Below are positions 18,591-27,218 of a stretch of DNA of 64,000 nt, in pieces. This DNA is from Paralcaligenes sp. KSB-10 (GTDB lineage Bacteria; Pseudomonadota; Gammaproteobacteria; Burkholderiales; Burkholderiaceae_B), in assembly GCF_021266465.1 (NCBI RefSeq), contig NZ_CP089848.1, positions 682,001 through 746,000 on the forward strand, in the 5' to 3' direction. Under the pieces are notes generated by a model that was not told the origin of the DNA, did no database searches, and saw only the letters and a list, made by a program, of their open reading frames with translations. Position 1 is the stretch's first letter; every line of letters begins with the position of its first letter. Made by a program: the position numbers and the translations under genes.

Positions 18591-18944
18591 TCAATTTAAA
18601 AATCGGGCAATACCCCAAACACACAAACCATAAGCCAGCACACCCGCCAGGGTAGCCCAGGCGATGCTGCCCAGATATTTCTTGCCCAGCGCAACACCAG
18701 CCAGACCTGATACAAGCGGCAGGCCCTCGTTCGCATAAGAACCAGCACCCAGCAAAGACCAGCACGACACGACAATCAGGGCCACAATTGCAGCCGGCCC
18801 GATCGCATCCAGGGACCGTCGCAGAGAACCCCGCATCCAATTGCTGCCCTCTCCTTTTTCATGCCAATGCATAGGCAAATAGCGGATCAGAAACGTACCC
18901 AGGCCGCTCAAGATCGCGACCCATAACAAGGTAGTAGCACTCAG
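18591..18944 (-). CDS. azlD: AzlD-family branched-chain amino acid exporter subunit
   Basis: A small protein with three to four membrane helices: RYLPMHWH, a Gly/Ala-rich IGPAAIVALIVVSCWSLL and VSGLAGVALGKKY. It forms an exporter for branched-chain amino acids with AzlC, encoded 72 bp upstream. No ATG fits the start. A CTG at 18944 has GGAGG 6 nt upstream and would give MSATTLLWVAIL, which resembles AzlD N-termini; a TTG at 18929 is the alternative. Convergent with spoT. Confidence 0.85.
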   Translation of the reverse strand: MSATTLLWVAILSGLGTFLIRYLPMHWHEKGEGSNWMRGSLRRSLDAIGPAAIVALIVVSCWSLLGAGSYANEGLPLVSGLAGVALGKKYLGSIAWATLAGVLAYGLCVWGIARFLN

Positions 18945-19016
18945 CGCACACCTCCATTTGATGAGAACGAAACGTTTGCATTGCGGCCCGTGCCTGGCCG
19001 GCCGGCGCGACGCCCC

Positions 19017-19703
19017 CTAGCCTTTTCTGGCATTCAGAAATGCACCCGCCAACATTCCGACGATGATCGCCCCGTAGGCCGGCAGCAAGAAAAGCCCCAC
19101 CGTGGTCGCCGCCGCAGCTGCGGCCAGCACCGAAACCGGGACAATCTTCCTGATTTCGAGCAGCAAGGCAAAAAACAGGGCCGGCAAGACAAACCCCAGG
19201 GCTTGCGACACGACAGGCGATTGCCTTAGCAAATCCTGGCCAAAAACAGCACCGATTGCCGTGCCGGCTACCCAGGATGAATAAGCGCCAAGCTGCAGCC
19301 CGGCGTACCAGTATTCGCGTTCCTGCGCAGGCCGATATGCCAGCTTGCTTACGGCGGTGGCAAATACCTCATCGGTCAGGCCCGCCGCCAATACAAACAA
19401 AGGCAGCCGCCGATGCTGCCCGTCGAACTTCATGAGCACCGCCGGCCCATAGAAAATATGCCTCAAATTCATCAGCAAAATAATGCCGACCATGCTGACT
19501 GCCGAGCCACCACTGGCGACCAGACTCACCAATATGAACTGGCTGGCTCCCGCGTACACCAACATCGAGACCAATATGACCATCAAGGGCGACAAATCGG
19601 CATGAACCGCCGCCAGCCCAAATGAAATGGCCACGGGTACATAGCCGACAGCGATGGACAGACTATCAAACAAGCCGCGCAGAAAGGGAGATATTTTCGT
19701 CAA
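19017..19703 (-). CDS. azlC: AzlC-family branched-chain amino acid permease
   Basis: A 228-residue integral membrane protein with the AzlC motifs FGLAAVHADLSPLMVILVSMLVYAGASQF and LMNLRHIFYGPAVL, and TDEVFA in the following loop. With AzlD it exports branched-chain amino acids in characterised systems. It is the first gene of a two-gene operon; no Lrp/AsnC or AzlB regulator lies next to it. Confidence 0.93.
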   Translation of the reverse strand: MTKISPFLRGLFDSLSIAVGYVPVAISFGLAAVHADLSPLMVILVSMLVYAGASQFILVSLVASGGSAVSMVGIILLMNLRHIFYGPAVLMKFDGQHRRLPLFVLAAGLTDEVFATAVSKLAYRPAQEREYWYAGLQLGAYSSWVAGTAIGAVFGQDLLRQSPVVSQALGFVLPALFFALLLEIRKIVPVSVLAAAAAATTVGLFLLPAYGAIIVGMLAGAFLNARKG

Positions 19704-19775
19704 TTGAATTCACGCATAAACTCGAACCAGAGGCAAGCGCAGCACCCGTGCAGAAAGAATCCTGCCATGCAAAGC

Positions 19776-20618
19776 CTATGGCCTGAACGCCCCAATAAAT
19801 ATGGCCGGATCGACACGCGCGCCATTCAGGCTCACATTCCAGTGTAAATGCGGGCCAGTCGCCCTGCCGGTCGAGCCGACATAGGCTATTACTTCACCAC
19901 GCTTGACGCTTTGGCCTGGCTTGACCTTGGACGCCGACAAATGGCAGTACATAGTAATAAATCCCTGGCCGTGATCGACGAATACTGTTTTTCCATTAAA
20001 AAAATAATCATCCACAATCGTGACAATACCATCGGCAGGAGCCTTGACGGGGGTTCCCTTGGGAACCGCAAAATCCAGGCCGGAATGCGGGCTGCGCTCT
20101 TCGCCATTAAAAAAACGGCGCAAACCAAAGGGGCTGGACAGCCGCCCATGCACGGGTTCATCAAGCAGCACATTACTGGGCGGAACATCCCGATAGCGGC
20201 CATAGGCGCTCATCTGCGCCAGGTATTCGCGTTCGAATCGCTTCAACTGCGCGGGGTCGGGATTGACCTGATTCTTGTTTTTCAGAGTAATGTGCTGTTC
20301 GCGGTAGGTTCTGGGGCCAACGCTAAAAGCGACGACGCGCTTGCCCTGGGCGGTTTGAACTTGCAAGGCCTGCTTCCCAAGCGGCGTTTTGAGCGCGATT
20401 CCCACTATCGCCACCCACTGTCGATCGCTATCCCGAACCACCAGCACCCTGTTATTCAAATAAACGGCTTCGGGCGCGGCCAACCCTTTGCCAAGTTCGA
20501 TTACGGCCACTCCGCCAGGCACCGGATGATTCAATAGCCGGCCTATATCGCCTTGTGCATGCGCCGCCGTCTGCAATGCCATGGCACACAGCATCAATAT
20601 CACTCTAAACATATTCAT
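19776..20618 (-). CDS. M23-family (LytM) peptidoglycan endopeptidase, exported
   Basis: A 280-residue protein with a Sec signal (VILMLCAMALQTAAHAQG), a beta-rich N-terminal part and a C-terminal LytM domain. The zinc ligands are intact in HSGLDFAVPKGTPVKAPADG and GRATGPHLHWNV. It should cleave peptide cross-links in the periplasm. It starts 28 bp after the YbbA-like ATPase gene on the same strand and is probably cotranscribed with it. Unlike the NlpD-type gene near 38.5 kb, its active site looks complete. Confidence 0.92.
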   Translation of the reverse strand: MNMFRVILMLCAMALQTAAHAQGDIGRLLNHPVPGGVAVIELGKGLAAPEAVYLNNRVLVVRDSDRQWVAIVGIALKTPLGKQALQVQTAQGKRVVAFSVGPRTYREQHITLKNKNQVNPDPAQLKRFEREYLAQMSAYGRYRDVPPSNVLLDEPVHGRLSSPFGLRRFFNGEERSPHSGLDFAVPKGTPVKAPADGIVTIVDDYFFNGKTVFVDHGQGFITMYCHLSASKVKPGQSVKRGEVIAYVGSTGRATGPHLHWNVSLNGARVDPAIFIGAFRP

Positions 20619-20646
20619 CCCAATAAATTCCGTGCCAAGATGCGCA

Positions 20647-21342
20647 TTACGTGCCCATGCCTACCGGATCCGGCGCCACCAGGCGCCCACCCTGCAAACG
20701 CAGCGTGCGCTGGCATCGCGACGCCAATTGCGGGTCGTGTGTAACCAGCACGAGTGTCGCACCCTGTTCTTTGTGCAGGGCAAACATCAAGTCCATGATT
20801 TTTTCCCCGTTGATCTCGTCCAGGCTGCCCGTCGGCTCATCCGCAAACAGCAGCCTGGGTTGCACGACAAAAGCCCGCGCCAGCGAAACACGCTGCTGCT
20901 CGCCGCCGGACAAGGTCTTGGGATAGTGGCCCAGACGGCTTTTCAGGCCGACACGTTCCAGCATGCCTTTGGCCACCGCCAAGGCGGGCTTGCCGGCCAG
21001 TTCCAGCGGAAGCATGACATTTTCCAGCGCGGTCAGGTTAGGCAACAGCTGAAACGATTGAAATACGAAACCCAGATGAGCCGCGCGAAGCGCCGCGCGC
21101 CCTTCTTCATCCAGGGCGAATAAATCATGGCCCAACAACCTCACCGACCCGGCAACGGGCACATCGAGCCCGGCCAATAATCCGAGCAGGGTTGATTTGC
21201 CCGAGCCGGAGCTGCCCGTAATCGCGACGGTCTGCCCTTCTTCAACCGAAAACTCTATATTCTCTAAAATGCTCAAAACGCCTGTCGAATCGGCAACGCG
21301 TTGACACAAACCTTTGACTTCAATCGAACAGGTGTATTTCAT
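20647..21342 (-). CDS. ABC transporter ATP-binding protein, YbbA/LolD-like
   Basis: A 231-residue ATPase of the MacB/LolD/YbbA group: Walker A GSSGSGKST, FVFQSFQLLPNLTALENVMLP, signature LSGGEQQRVSLARAF, Walker B LLFADEPTGSLD and H-loop VTHDPQ. The start MKYTCSIEVKG is an ATG at 21340-21342 that interlocks with the tesA ATG on the other strand (shared CATG). Divergence from tesA matches ybbA/tesA in E. coli. The usual FtsX-like partner permease (YbbP) is absent; an M23 peptidase gene follows instead. Confidence 0.88.
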   Translation of the reverse strand: MKYTCSIEVKGLCQRVADSTGVLSILENIEFSVEEGQTVAITGSSGSGKSTLLGLLAGLDVPVAGSVRLLGHDLFALDEEGRAALRAAHLGFVFQSFQLLPNLTALENVMLPLELAGKPALAVAKGMLERVGLKSRLGHYPKTLSGGEQQRVSLARAFVVQPRLLFADEPTGSLDEINGEKIMDLMFALHKEQGATLVLVTHDPQLASRCQRTLRLQGGRLVAPDPVGMGT

Positions 21343-21985
21343 GCTTACTCGCTGGTGCCTGATTGCGGCTGTATTGTATTGGTTCGGCACGCCTGCGGCG
21401 CTGGCCCAGGCCGCCCCTGCCGCGGCTTCAAACATACGAACGATAACAGTAATTGGCGACAGCCTGTCGGCCGAATACGGGCTTGAACGGGGATCCGGCT
21501 GGGTAATGCTGCTGGGGCAAAAACTGCAGGCCAAATACAAGAACTATCAAGTCAAGAACACCAGTATCAGCGGGGATACGACAAGCGGCGGGTTAAGCCG
21601 CCTGGCGCCCATTCTGAAGCGCGACAAGCCTGCGATTGTGATCATTGAGCTGGGCAGCAACGACGCCTTGCGCGGCCTGCCGTTGAAAATGACCGAATCC
21701 AACCTTTCATCGATGATCGAATTATCTCAAAAAGCGGGCGCCCGCGTATTGCTGCTAGGAATGCAGATGCCGCCCAACTACGGCCGCCAGTACACCAGCC
21801 AATTCAAAGAGCTGTTTGCGGCCCTGGCGGCCCGCTACAGGACCGGGCTGGTGCCTTTTCTGCTGGAAGGCATCGCCACAGACCCGAGCCGGTTTCAAGC
21901 CGATCATCTTCATCCCAACGAAGGCGCGCAAGCCCAGTTGGCGAATAACGTCTGGGCGGGGCTTCAGCCCCTGCTTAAACCCTGA
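21341..21985 (+). CDS. tesA: SGNH-family esterase/lysophospholipase, TesA-like
   Basis: A 214-residue exported hydrolase. A signal peptide (MLTRWCLIAAVLYWFGTPAALAQ) precedes block I GDSLSAEYGL (Ser), the glycine block SISGDTTSGG, block III GSNDALRG and block V DHLHPNE (Asp/His of the triad). It hydrolyses acyl-thioesters or lysophospholipids in the periplasm. Start is the ATG at 21341 with AGGTG 6 nt upstream. That site lies inside the first codons of the divergent ATPase gene. It ends 7 bp from the convergent ppiD stop. Confidence 0.92.
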   Translation: MLTRWCLIAAVLYWFGTPAALAQAAPAAASNIRTITVIGDSLSAEYGLERGSGWVMLLGQKLQAKYKNYQVKNTSISGDTTSGGLSRLAPILKRDKPAIVIIELGSNDALRGLPLKMTESNLSSMIELSQKAGARVLLLGMQMPPNYGRQYTSQFKELFAALAARYRTGLVPFLLEGIATDPSRFQADHLHPNEGAQAQLANNVWAGLQPLLKP

Positions 21986-21992
21986 TCTACGC

Positions 21993-23960
21993 TCAGCTAC
22001 CCTGTGCCGCTTCGCCGGACAGCGCTTTCTCTGCCTCGGGCAACATCTTGATTTTGGCCTGGCCGCGCAAAGCCTGCAGAACGGCGTGTTCTTCGGCCTG
22101 TCCCCACGCCTTGGCCAATTCAGCCGGCAGCGTTGCCAGCATCGGGTCGTCTGTCTTGCCTGCCTGGGCCTGTTTGACATGCACGATGGTGTATCCGTGA
22201 AGGCCCTTGACGCCTTCAAACGCAGGCAGGCTCTTGGCCGGAGCGGCCAGAGCGGCATCGATGAGCGGCTTGGTCAGATTCTGGGGATTAATGCGGCTGA
22301 CTGTAAGCGGCGCCCCGAAATCATCCGGCACTTTCGCCGCACCGGCTTTCTGGAGATCAGCCAGGGCAGCTTGGCCAGCTTTCTCGGCGGCAGCCAATGC
22401 GCGTTCGCTGACAAGCTGCTTGCGTATCAAGGCTGAAACCTTTTCCATCGGCGGCACTTGTGCCGGAACAATCTTGCCAACACGCACGACAACCATGGTG
22501 TCGGGAGAAATTTCAATCACCCCGGAATTCTGCTTATCGGTCAGGACCTGGCTGGAAAACAGGGCGCGGCGTACACGCGCATCATCCAGAATCGACGCAT
22601 CGGCGCTGGAAGACGCTGCCTTGTCGCCGACTTCGGCGGCCGACAGCAGACGGTCACGGGCAATTCCGTCGGCAGCCTTTATTTTCAGGCCAAGCGCGTC
22701 GGCCGCGGGTTGCAAACTGCCCTGGTTGTCATACACCAGGCTTGTCAGTTTGGTCGCCATATCGGCAAACCGGTCGGCGCCGAGCTGGCGGCGCACTTCG
22801 CTCTCGACTTTGGATTTGGCCTGCTCGAAAGACTCGCCCTTTTCAGGCTGGACATCGTTGGCCTCGAAAATATGATAGCCCCCAGGCCCGTCGATCACGC
22901 CCGACACCTCGCCCTTTTTAAGGGCAAAAACGGCTTTCTCGAGTGCGGCAGGCCAGGACCCTTTGGTAATCCAGCCCAGGCGCCCACCATCTTTAGCTGT
23001 TCCGGCATCTTGCGAGTCGGTGCGGGCGATTTCCGCAAACTTGCTTTTGTCGGCTGCCACTTTTTTCGCTACTTTCTGGGCTTCGTCGAACGCTGTTTTA
23101 CGCTGGGCCTCGGTTGCCCCGACCGGCACGGTAATCAAAATATGGCTGAGCATGATTCTGGCGGGCTGCACATAACGGGCCTTGTTCTGCTCGTAATATT
23201 TCTGCATTTCCTCGGTGCTGACCGCGGGCAGACCCTGCATGGCGGCCGCTTCGTTCAGCAACAGGTACTGTGCATCCACCTGTTCGGGCAGCTCCAGCTT
23301 TGCCTTGTTCTGGTCGTACCACGCCTTGACGTCGGCATCGCTGATCTCTATGCCTTTTTGATAGTCGGAGGCGAGATAGCTATGCACACGCACGGTGCGT
23401 TCGGCGGTAAGCGCCTGTTCGATCGAGCCAAGCACTGGCTTCGGTACTCTGGCCGATATGGCTATTGGGCCAAGCACGCGATCCAGGGCAAGTTCGGCGC
23501 GGCGCCCTTGTTCAAAGTCTTTACTGCTGGCACCTATGGACTTCAAAACCTCGTTGTAGCGCTCCGCCGAGAATTGCCCATTGACCTGGAGCTCGGGGAT
23601 GGAGGCAATAGCCTGGCGCAAAGCGGCATCGGAAACGCTGAAATGCTCTTTGGTCGCCGTTGCAATCAACACCTTGCGGTCGATCAAGGAGTCGAGCAAG
23701 GCTTTGCGGGCAGGTTCGTTATCGAGCGCGGTCGGGTCGAAGGTAGCCCGATTGTTTTGCTGCATTTGTTGCAATTGATTGCGACGGGCCTGATCGAAGT
23801 CTTGCAAGGTCACCGCCGACCCGGCCACCTTGACGAGGTCATGATTGCCCGATACATACGTGGAATAGCCACTCACCCCAATCAGGGCGAACGACGGAAG
23901 AATCAGCACCAACAACAAAAGCTGCATCAAACGCTGATGCGTGCGGATAAAATCGAACAT
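21993..23960 (-). CDS. ppiD: Periplasmic peptidyl-prolyl isomerase/chaperone PpiD-like (SurA_N)
   Basis: A 655-residue membrane-anchored foldase. An N-terminal helix (LMQLLLLVLILPSFALIGVSGY) anchors it in the inner membrane. A SurA_N-type domain (about residues 35-200) and one parvulin domain (about 265-365; SHILITVP, FAEIARTDSQD, GGRLGWI, YHIFEANDV) follow, and then a long C-terminal part. PpiD assists newly exported outer-membrane proteins near the Sec translocon. The length fits the family. A terminator-like hairpin lies about 50 nt upstream of its start. Confidence 0.93.
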   Translation of the reverse strand: MFDFIRTHQRLMQLLLLVLILPSFALIGVSGYSTYVSGNHDLVKVAGSAVTLQDFDQARRNQLQQMQQNNRATFDPTALDNEPARKALLDSLIDRKVLIATATKEHFSVSDAALRQAIASIPELQVNGQFSAERYNEVLKSIGASSKDFEQGRRAELALDRVLGPIAISARVPKPVLGSIEQALTAERTVRVHSYLASDYQKGIEISDADVKAWYDQNKAKLELPEQVDAQYLLLNEAAAMQGLPAVSTEEMQKYYEQNKARYVQPARIMLSHILITVPVGATEAQRKTAFDEAQKVAKKVAADKSKFAEIARTDSQDAGTAKDGGRLGWITKGSWPAALEKAVFALKKGEVSGVIDGPGGYHIFEANDVQPEKGESFEQAKSKVESEVRRQLGADRFADMATKLTSLVYDNQGSLQPAADALGLKIKAADGIARDRLLSAAEVGDKAASSSADASILDDARVRRALFSSQVLTDKQNSGVIEISPDTMVVVRVGKIVPAQVPPMEKVSALIRKQLVSERALAAAEKAGQAALADLQKAGAAKVPDDFGAPLTVSRINPQNLTKPLIDAALAAPAKSLPAFEGVKGLHGYTIVHVKQAQAGKTDDPMLATLPAELAKAWGQAEEHAVLQALRGQAKIKMLPEAEKALSGEAAQGS

Positions 23961-24013
23961 TAATGACTCGCTGTCCCGCGCCCCGGACCAGGCCTTGCGC
24001 GACGGTTTATACC

Positions 24014-24038
24014 AAAAAAAGGCGAATCTGGATCGCCT
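24014..24038 (-). terminator. Intrinsic terminator upstream of ppiD (no upstream gene on that strand)
   Basis: On the minus strand a stem AGGCGA/TCGCCT with a 7-nt loop is followed by a run of T residues (24020 down to 24014), a textbook intrinsic terminator. The nearest upstream minus-strand gene is more than 1.7 kb away, and two plus-strand genes lie between. It therefore ends either a short unannotated RNA or a ppiD leader. TATAAA directly after the T-run may be the ppiD -10 box. Confidence 0.65.
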
Positions 24039-24184
24039 CGATGACTGTAACCTTATAGTAGAACATAAAATTTTTCTGGAAGTTTACCATCTCCCAAGTC
24101 TTAACTTGAAGGTATGCTACGCCTGAGCGGGCGAAACGCTTTCCACAGACATCGCCAAAACTCAACAGCAAGGAACCAGCAACG

Positions 24185-24937
24185 ATGACAGACTCTTCGG
24201 CCCCATGGCCATATCCGAAAATAATTGCGCACCGTGGAGCCGGCCGCTTCGCGCCGGAAAATACGCTTGCATCGATGCGCCTGGGAGCGGAACACGGCTT
24301 TTCCATGGTCGAGTACGACGTCAAGCTCAGCAAGGACGGAATCGCTATCCTGCTGCATGACGACTCGATTGAACGTACGTCCAACGGCAGCGGAAATGCG
24401 GGGGAACAATCCTTCGGCGATCTGGCCAGGTTCGATTTCGGCGCATGGCATTCGCAGGCCTATGCCGGCGAACCCATCCCCACCTTGTACTCCGTCGCCG
24501 CTTTTACGCAGGCCAATCAGATTTTAAGCAATATCGAAATCAAGCCGCACACGGGCGCCGAAACCGAAACCGGCACACGGGTTGCCCTGCTGGCCCGGAA
24601 GCTCTGGGCCAAGGCGGCGATTCCCCCCCTGCTCTCGTCTTTTTCCGAGACCGCGCTCGAAGCCGCCCTCGAAGCCGCGCCCGAACTACCCCGCGCCCTG
24701 CTGGTGGCCGGCGCCCTGCCCGATGACTGGCAGGCCCGCCTGATACGGCTGAAATGCATAGGCCTCAACATGGGCAACAAACACACCACCGAACACGTCG
24801 TTCGAACCGTACGCGGCGCGGGCTATAAAATGGCCATCTGGACGGTCAACGACCCAGGCCGCGCCCGCGAGCTGTTCGACTGGGGTTGCGATGCCATTTT
24901 TACCGACGAAATCAAAACCATTACGCCGGATTTTTAA
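24185..24937 (+). CDS. ugpQ: Glycerophosphodiester phosphodiesterase
   Basis: A 250-residue GDPD-family enzyme: IIAHRGAGRFAPENTLASM (catalytic His-Arg and Glu), VEYDVKLSKDGIAILLHDDSIERTSNGSG (metal-binding Glu-Asp and His) and a C-terminal IWTVNDPGRARELFDWGCDAIFTDE. It hydrolyses glycerophosphodiesters to glycerol-3-phosphate and an alcohol. There is no signal peptide, so it is cytoplasmic, as UgpQ is. It is followed 20 bp later by rlmJ on the same strand. Confidence 0.94.
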   Translation: MTDSSAPWPYPKIIAHRGAGRFAPENTLASMRLGAEHGFSMVEYDVKLSKDGIAILLHDDSIERTSNGSGNAGEQSFGDLARFDFGAWHSQAYAGEPIPTLYSVAAFTQANQILSNIEIKPHTGAETETGTRVALLARKLWAKAAIPPLLSSFSETALEAALEAAPELPRALLVAGALPDDWQARLIRLKCIGLNMGNKHTTEHVVRTVRGAGYKMAIWTVNDPGRARELFDWGCDAIFTDEIKTITPDF

Positions 24938-24957
24938 TTTCCCTGCGAGGCCTTTCT

Positions 24958-25815
24958 TTGTTCAGCTACCGACACGCATTCCACGCGGGCAACCATGCCG
25001 ATGTGCTCAAGCACGCCATCTTCGTGCACATTCTGGATTACCTCAATCTCAAAGAGGCGCCTTATTGGGTCATGGATACCCACGCCGGTGCCGGCATCTA
25101 CGACCTGACCAGCGACTGGGCCGTCAAGAATGGGGAATTCATCGACGGGCTGGATCGGGTCCTGGGTGCCAACCCCATGCCGGCCCTGATCGAACGCTAT
25201 CTCGAAGAAATACGGCACTTCAATCCGGACGACGTAGCCAATGCATATCCGGGATCTCCCTGGCTCGCGCTGCATGCCCTGCGGGACCGCGATCGCTTGC
25301 GATTGTTCGAAATGCATCCGTCGGAAATCGACGTGCTCAGGCACAACCTGGCACAGCAGGGCCGTTTGGCGCTGCGCCGTACCGCCGTTTATGAAAGCGA
25401 CGGATTCAGTGGGCTGAAAGCCTTGCTGCCGCCACCGACGCGGCGGGGCGTGGTTCTGATCGATCCTTCATATGAGGACAAGGCCGACTATCGCAAAACG
25501 CTGCAAACAGTCACCGATGGGCTTAAACGCTTTGCCACGGGTTGTTTCGCGATCTGGTATCCCCTGGTTCAGCGCCGCGAATCGCAAGAGCTTGCCAGGT
25601 CGCTGGAGCGCCTGAAAGAAACAGCCTGGGTCCATGCCACCCTGACCGTGCGCAAACCCACTGGTGACGGCTACGGCCTGCACGGCAGCGGCATGTTTAT
25701 CATCAATCCGCCCTGGACCCTGTATAAAGAACTGGAACAAACCCTGCCGTGGCTGAGCGAAAAGCTCGCCATCGACGACCGAGCCTCCTACACGCTGACG
25801 CAACATGCGGTATAG
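24958..25815 (+). CDS. rlmJ: 23S rRNA (adenine(2030)-N6)-methyltransferase
   Basis: A 285-residue protein starting FSYRHAFHAGNHADVLKHA after the initiator, the RlmJ signature. Start is TTG at 24958 with GAGG 7 nt upstream; no ATG is in place, and earlier starts run into the phosphodiesterase gene. The catalytic motif reads VVLIDPSYED where characterised N6-adenine methyltransferases have DPP(Y/F); the first Pro and the aromatic are kept and the second Pro is Ser. Acts on A2030 in 23S rRNA. Confidence 0.92.
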   Translation: MFSYRHAFHAGNHADVLKHAIFVHILDYLNLKEAPYWVMDTHAGAGIYDLTSDWAVKNGEFIDGLDRVLGANPMPALIERYLEEIRHFNPDDVANAYPGSPWLALHALRDRDRLRLFEMHPSEIDVLRHNLAQQGRLALRRTAVYESDGFSGLKALLPPPTRRGVVLIDPSYEDKADYRKTLQTVTDGLKRFATGCFAIWYPLVQRRESQELARSLERLKETAWVHATLTVRKPTGDGYGLHGSGMFIINPPWTLYKELEQTLPWLSEKLAIDDRASYTLTQHAV

Positions 25816-25820
25816 ATTCA

Positions 25821-26555
25821 CTATAAGAACCGCTCGCCTTCTTTAAGGTAGCGCCATTGCCCCGGCGGCAAATCGCCCAGGACGATGCGGCCCATGCGCA
25901 CTCGTTTCAAGCCTATGACTTTCAGGCCGACTTGTTCGCACATGCGGCGGATTTGCCTTTTTTTACCTTCGCGCAGAATAAACCGCAGCTGATCGGCGTT
26001 TTGCCACTCCACTTCCGCGGGCCTGAGCGGCTTGCCATCCAGCGACAGGCCGTAATTAAGCATGGCCAGCCCGTTACCTGAAATTTTTCCCTGTACCCGT
26101 ACCAGGTACTCCTTATCGATATCGGAGTCTTCGCTGATCAACTGACGCGCAATACGGCCGTCTTGCGTCAACACAAGCAGGCCCTGAGAATCGATATCGA
26201 GGCGCCCGGCCGGCGCCAGGCCGCGCAAATGAGCTGGATCAAAGCGTAAAGGCGATTTGTCGGCCCGGTATTGCGAACGGGCATCGATCAGCGAAACGGC
26301 CGGCCGGTAGCCTTGCTCGGCCTGCCCGGACACATATCCAACCGGCTTGTTGAGCAAAATCGTAACACGCGATGTCTGGCGCCGCTGGGCCTGTTTTTCG
26401 AGGGTAATTTTCTGATTGGGATAAGCCTTGCTGCCCAGTTCGGACACTACTATTCCGTCGACACGCACCCAGCCTCGTTCGATATAGGCATCGGCTTCAC
26501 GCCGCGAGCACAAGCCCTGTTCGGCCATTAACTTTGAAATTCGTATTTTTTCCAT
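25821..26555 (-). CDS. rRNA pseudouridine synthase, RsuA/RluB/RluF family
   Basis: A 244-residue protein. An N-terminal S4 RNA-binding domain ([30 protein letters not shown]) precedes the catalytic domain, with the nucleophile Asp in [19 protein letters not shown] and the [24 protein letters not shown] motif. It isomerises a uridine in rRNA. The target position cannot be told from sequence, though it looks closest to RluF-like members. Start is the ATG at 26555, 12 bp from the divergent ubiC frame. Convergent with rlmJ. Confidence 0.9.
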   Translation of the reverse strand: MEKIRISKLMAEQGLCSRREADAYIERGWVRVDGIVVSELGSKAYPNQKITLEKQAQRRQTSRVTILLNKPVGYVSGQAEQGYRPAVSLIDARSQYRADKSPLRFDPAHLRGLAPAGRLDIDSQGLLVLTQDGRIARQLISEDSDIDKEYLVRVQGKISGNGLAMLNYGLSLDGKPLRPAEVEWQNADQLRFILREGKKRQIRRMCEQVGLKVIGLKRVRMGRIVLGDLPPGQWRYLKEGERFL

Positions 26556-26567
26556 AAGCGGTATTGT

Positions 26568-27218
26568 ATGAGTTTGGCGATAATACGGCTTATGGAACCA
26601 CATGCCGCTTTCTGTGGAGGCTGGAAAACCTCCGCAATGCCTTCACTAAGCCGAATACAAAAATACTGGCTGCGTCGCCCGGGAGCCTTGACCGGCGGAC
26701 TGCGGCAATTGGGGCGGGTAGAAATACGCCTCATCGCGGAACACGCCGCCGGCCTCAGCCCTGGCGAAGCGTGGCTGCTCGGCTTCCCGCCACGCATTCC
26801 CGTCTGGATCCGTGAAATCGTGATGAGCATAGACGACGTGAACTGCATCGTTGCCCGCAGCCTTACGCCGCTGAAGGCATCGCATGGCTCCTGGCACAGC
26901 ATGCGGCGCCTGCATACCCGGCCGCTGGCCGATATGCTCTACCGGGATTCAGCGATCACACGCTCCGTTTTCTTCAGCCGACGCCTCAATCGTCACCAGG
27001 CCATCTACGGAACGGCCAAGCGGGCGCTGGGCCTATCGGCCCCTTCGGCACCGGCTCTACTGGCTCGCTGCTCTGTGTTCCGGCGTGCCTGCGAGCCCTT
27101 GGCCGTCGCCGAATGCTTTCTACCCGAATTTTGGCTCCTGGCGGCAAAACAAGCCCACAAACTGGCCATTTTCCCCGACTTTCGACCTAACTTTCAAGAA
27201 CACAAAGGCAATTCATGA
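26568..27218 (+). CDS. ubiC: Chorismate pyruvate-lyase
   Basis: The first committed step of ubiquinone synthesis, chorismate to 4-hydroxybenzoate. Family features include [35 protein letters not shown] and the C-terminal [24 protein letters not shown]. The start is uncertain: ATG at 26568 (216 aa), 26592 or 26637 are all possible, and family members usually begin just before the YWLRR segment, which favours a later start. A GGAGG inside a small hairpin (26616-26633) precedes the third candidate. The stop overlaps the next gene's ATG. Confidence 0.85.
   Translation: MSLAIIRLMEPHAAFCGGWKTSAMPSLSRIQKYWLRRPGALTGGLRQLGRVEIRLIAEHAAGLSPGEAWLLGFPPRIPVWIREIVMSIDDVNCIVARSLTPLKASHGSWHSMRRLHTRPLADMLYRDSAITRSVFFSRRLNRHQAIYGTAKRALGLSAPSAPALLARCSVFRRACEPLAVAECFLPEFWLLAAKQAHKLAIFPDFRPNFQEHKGNS

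Noticed and set aside
22458-23963. Plus-strand open frame of 501 codons
   Set aside because: Exact antisense of ppiD with no recognisable motif; a codon-bias shadow.
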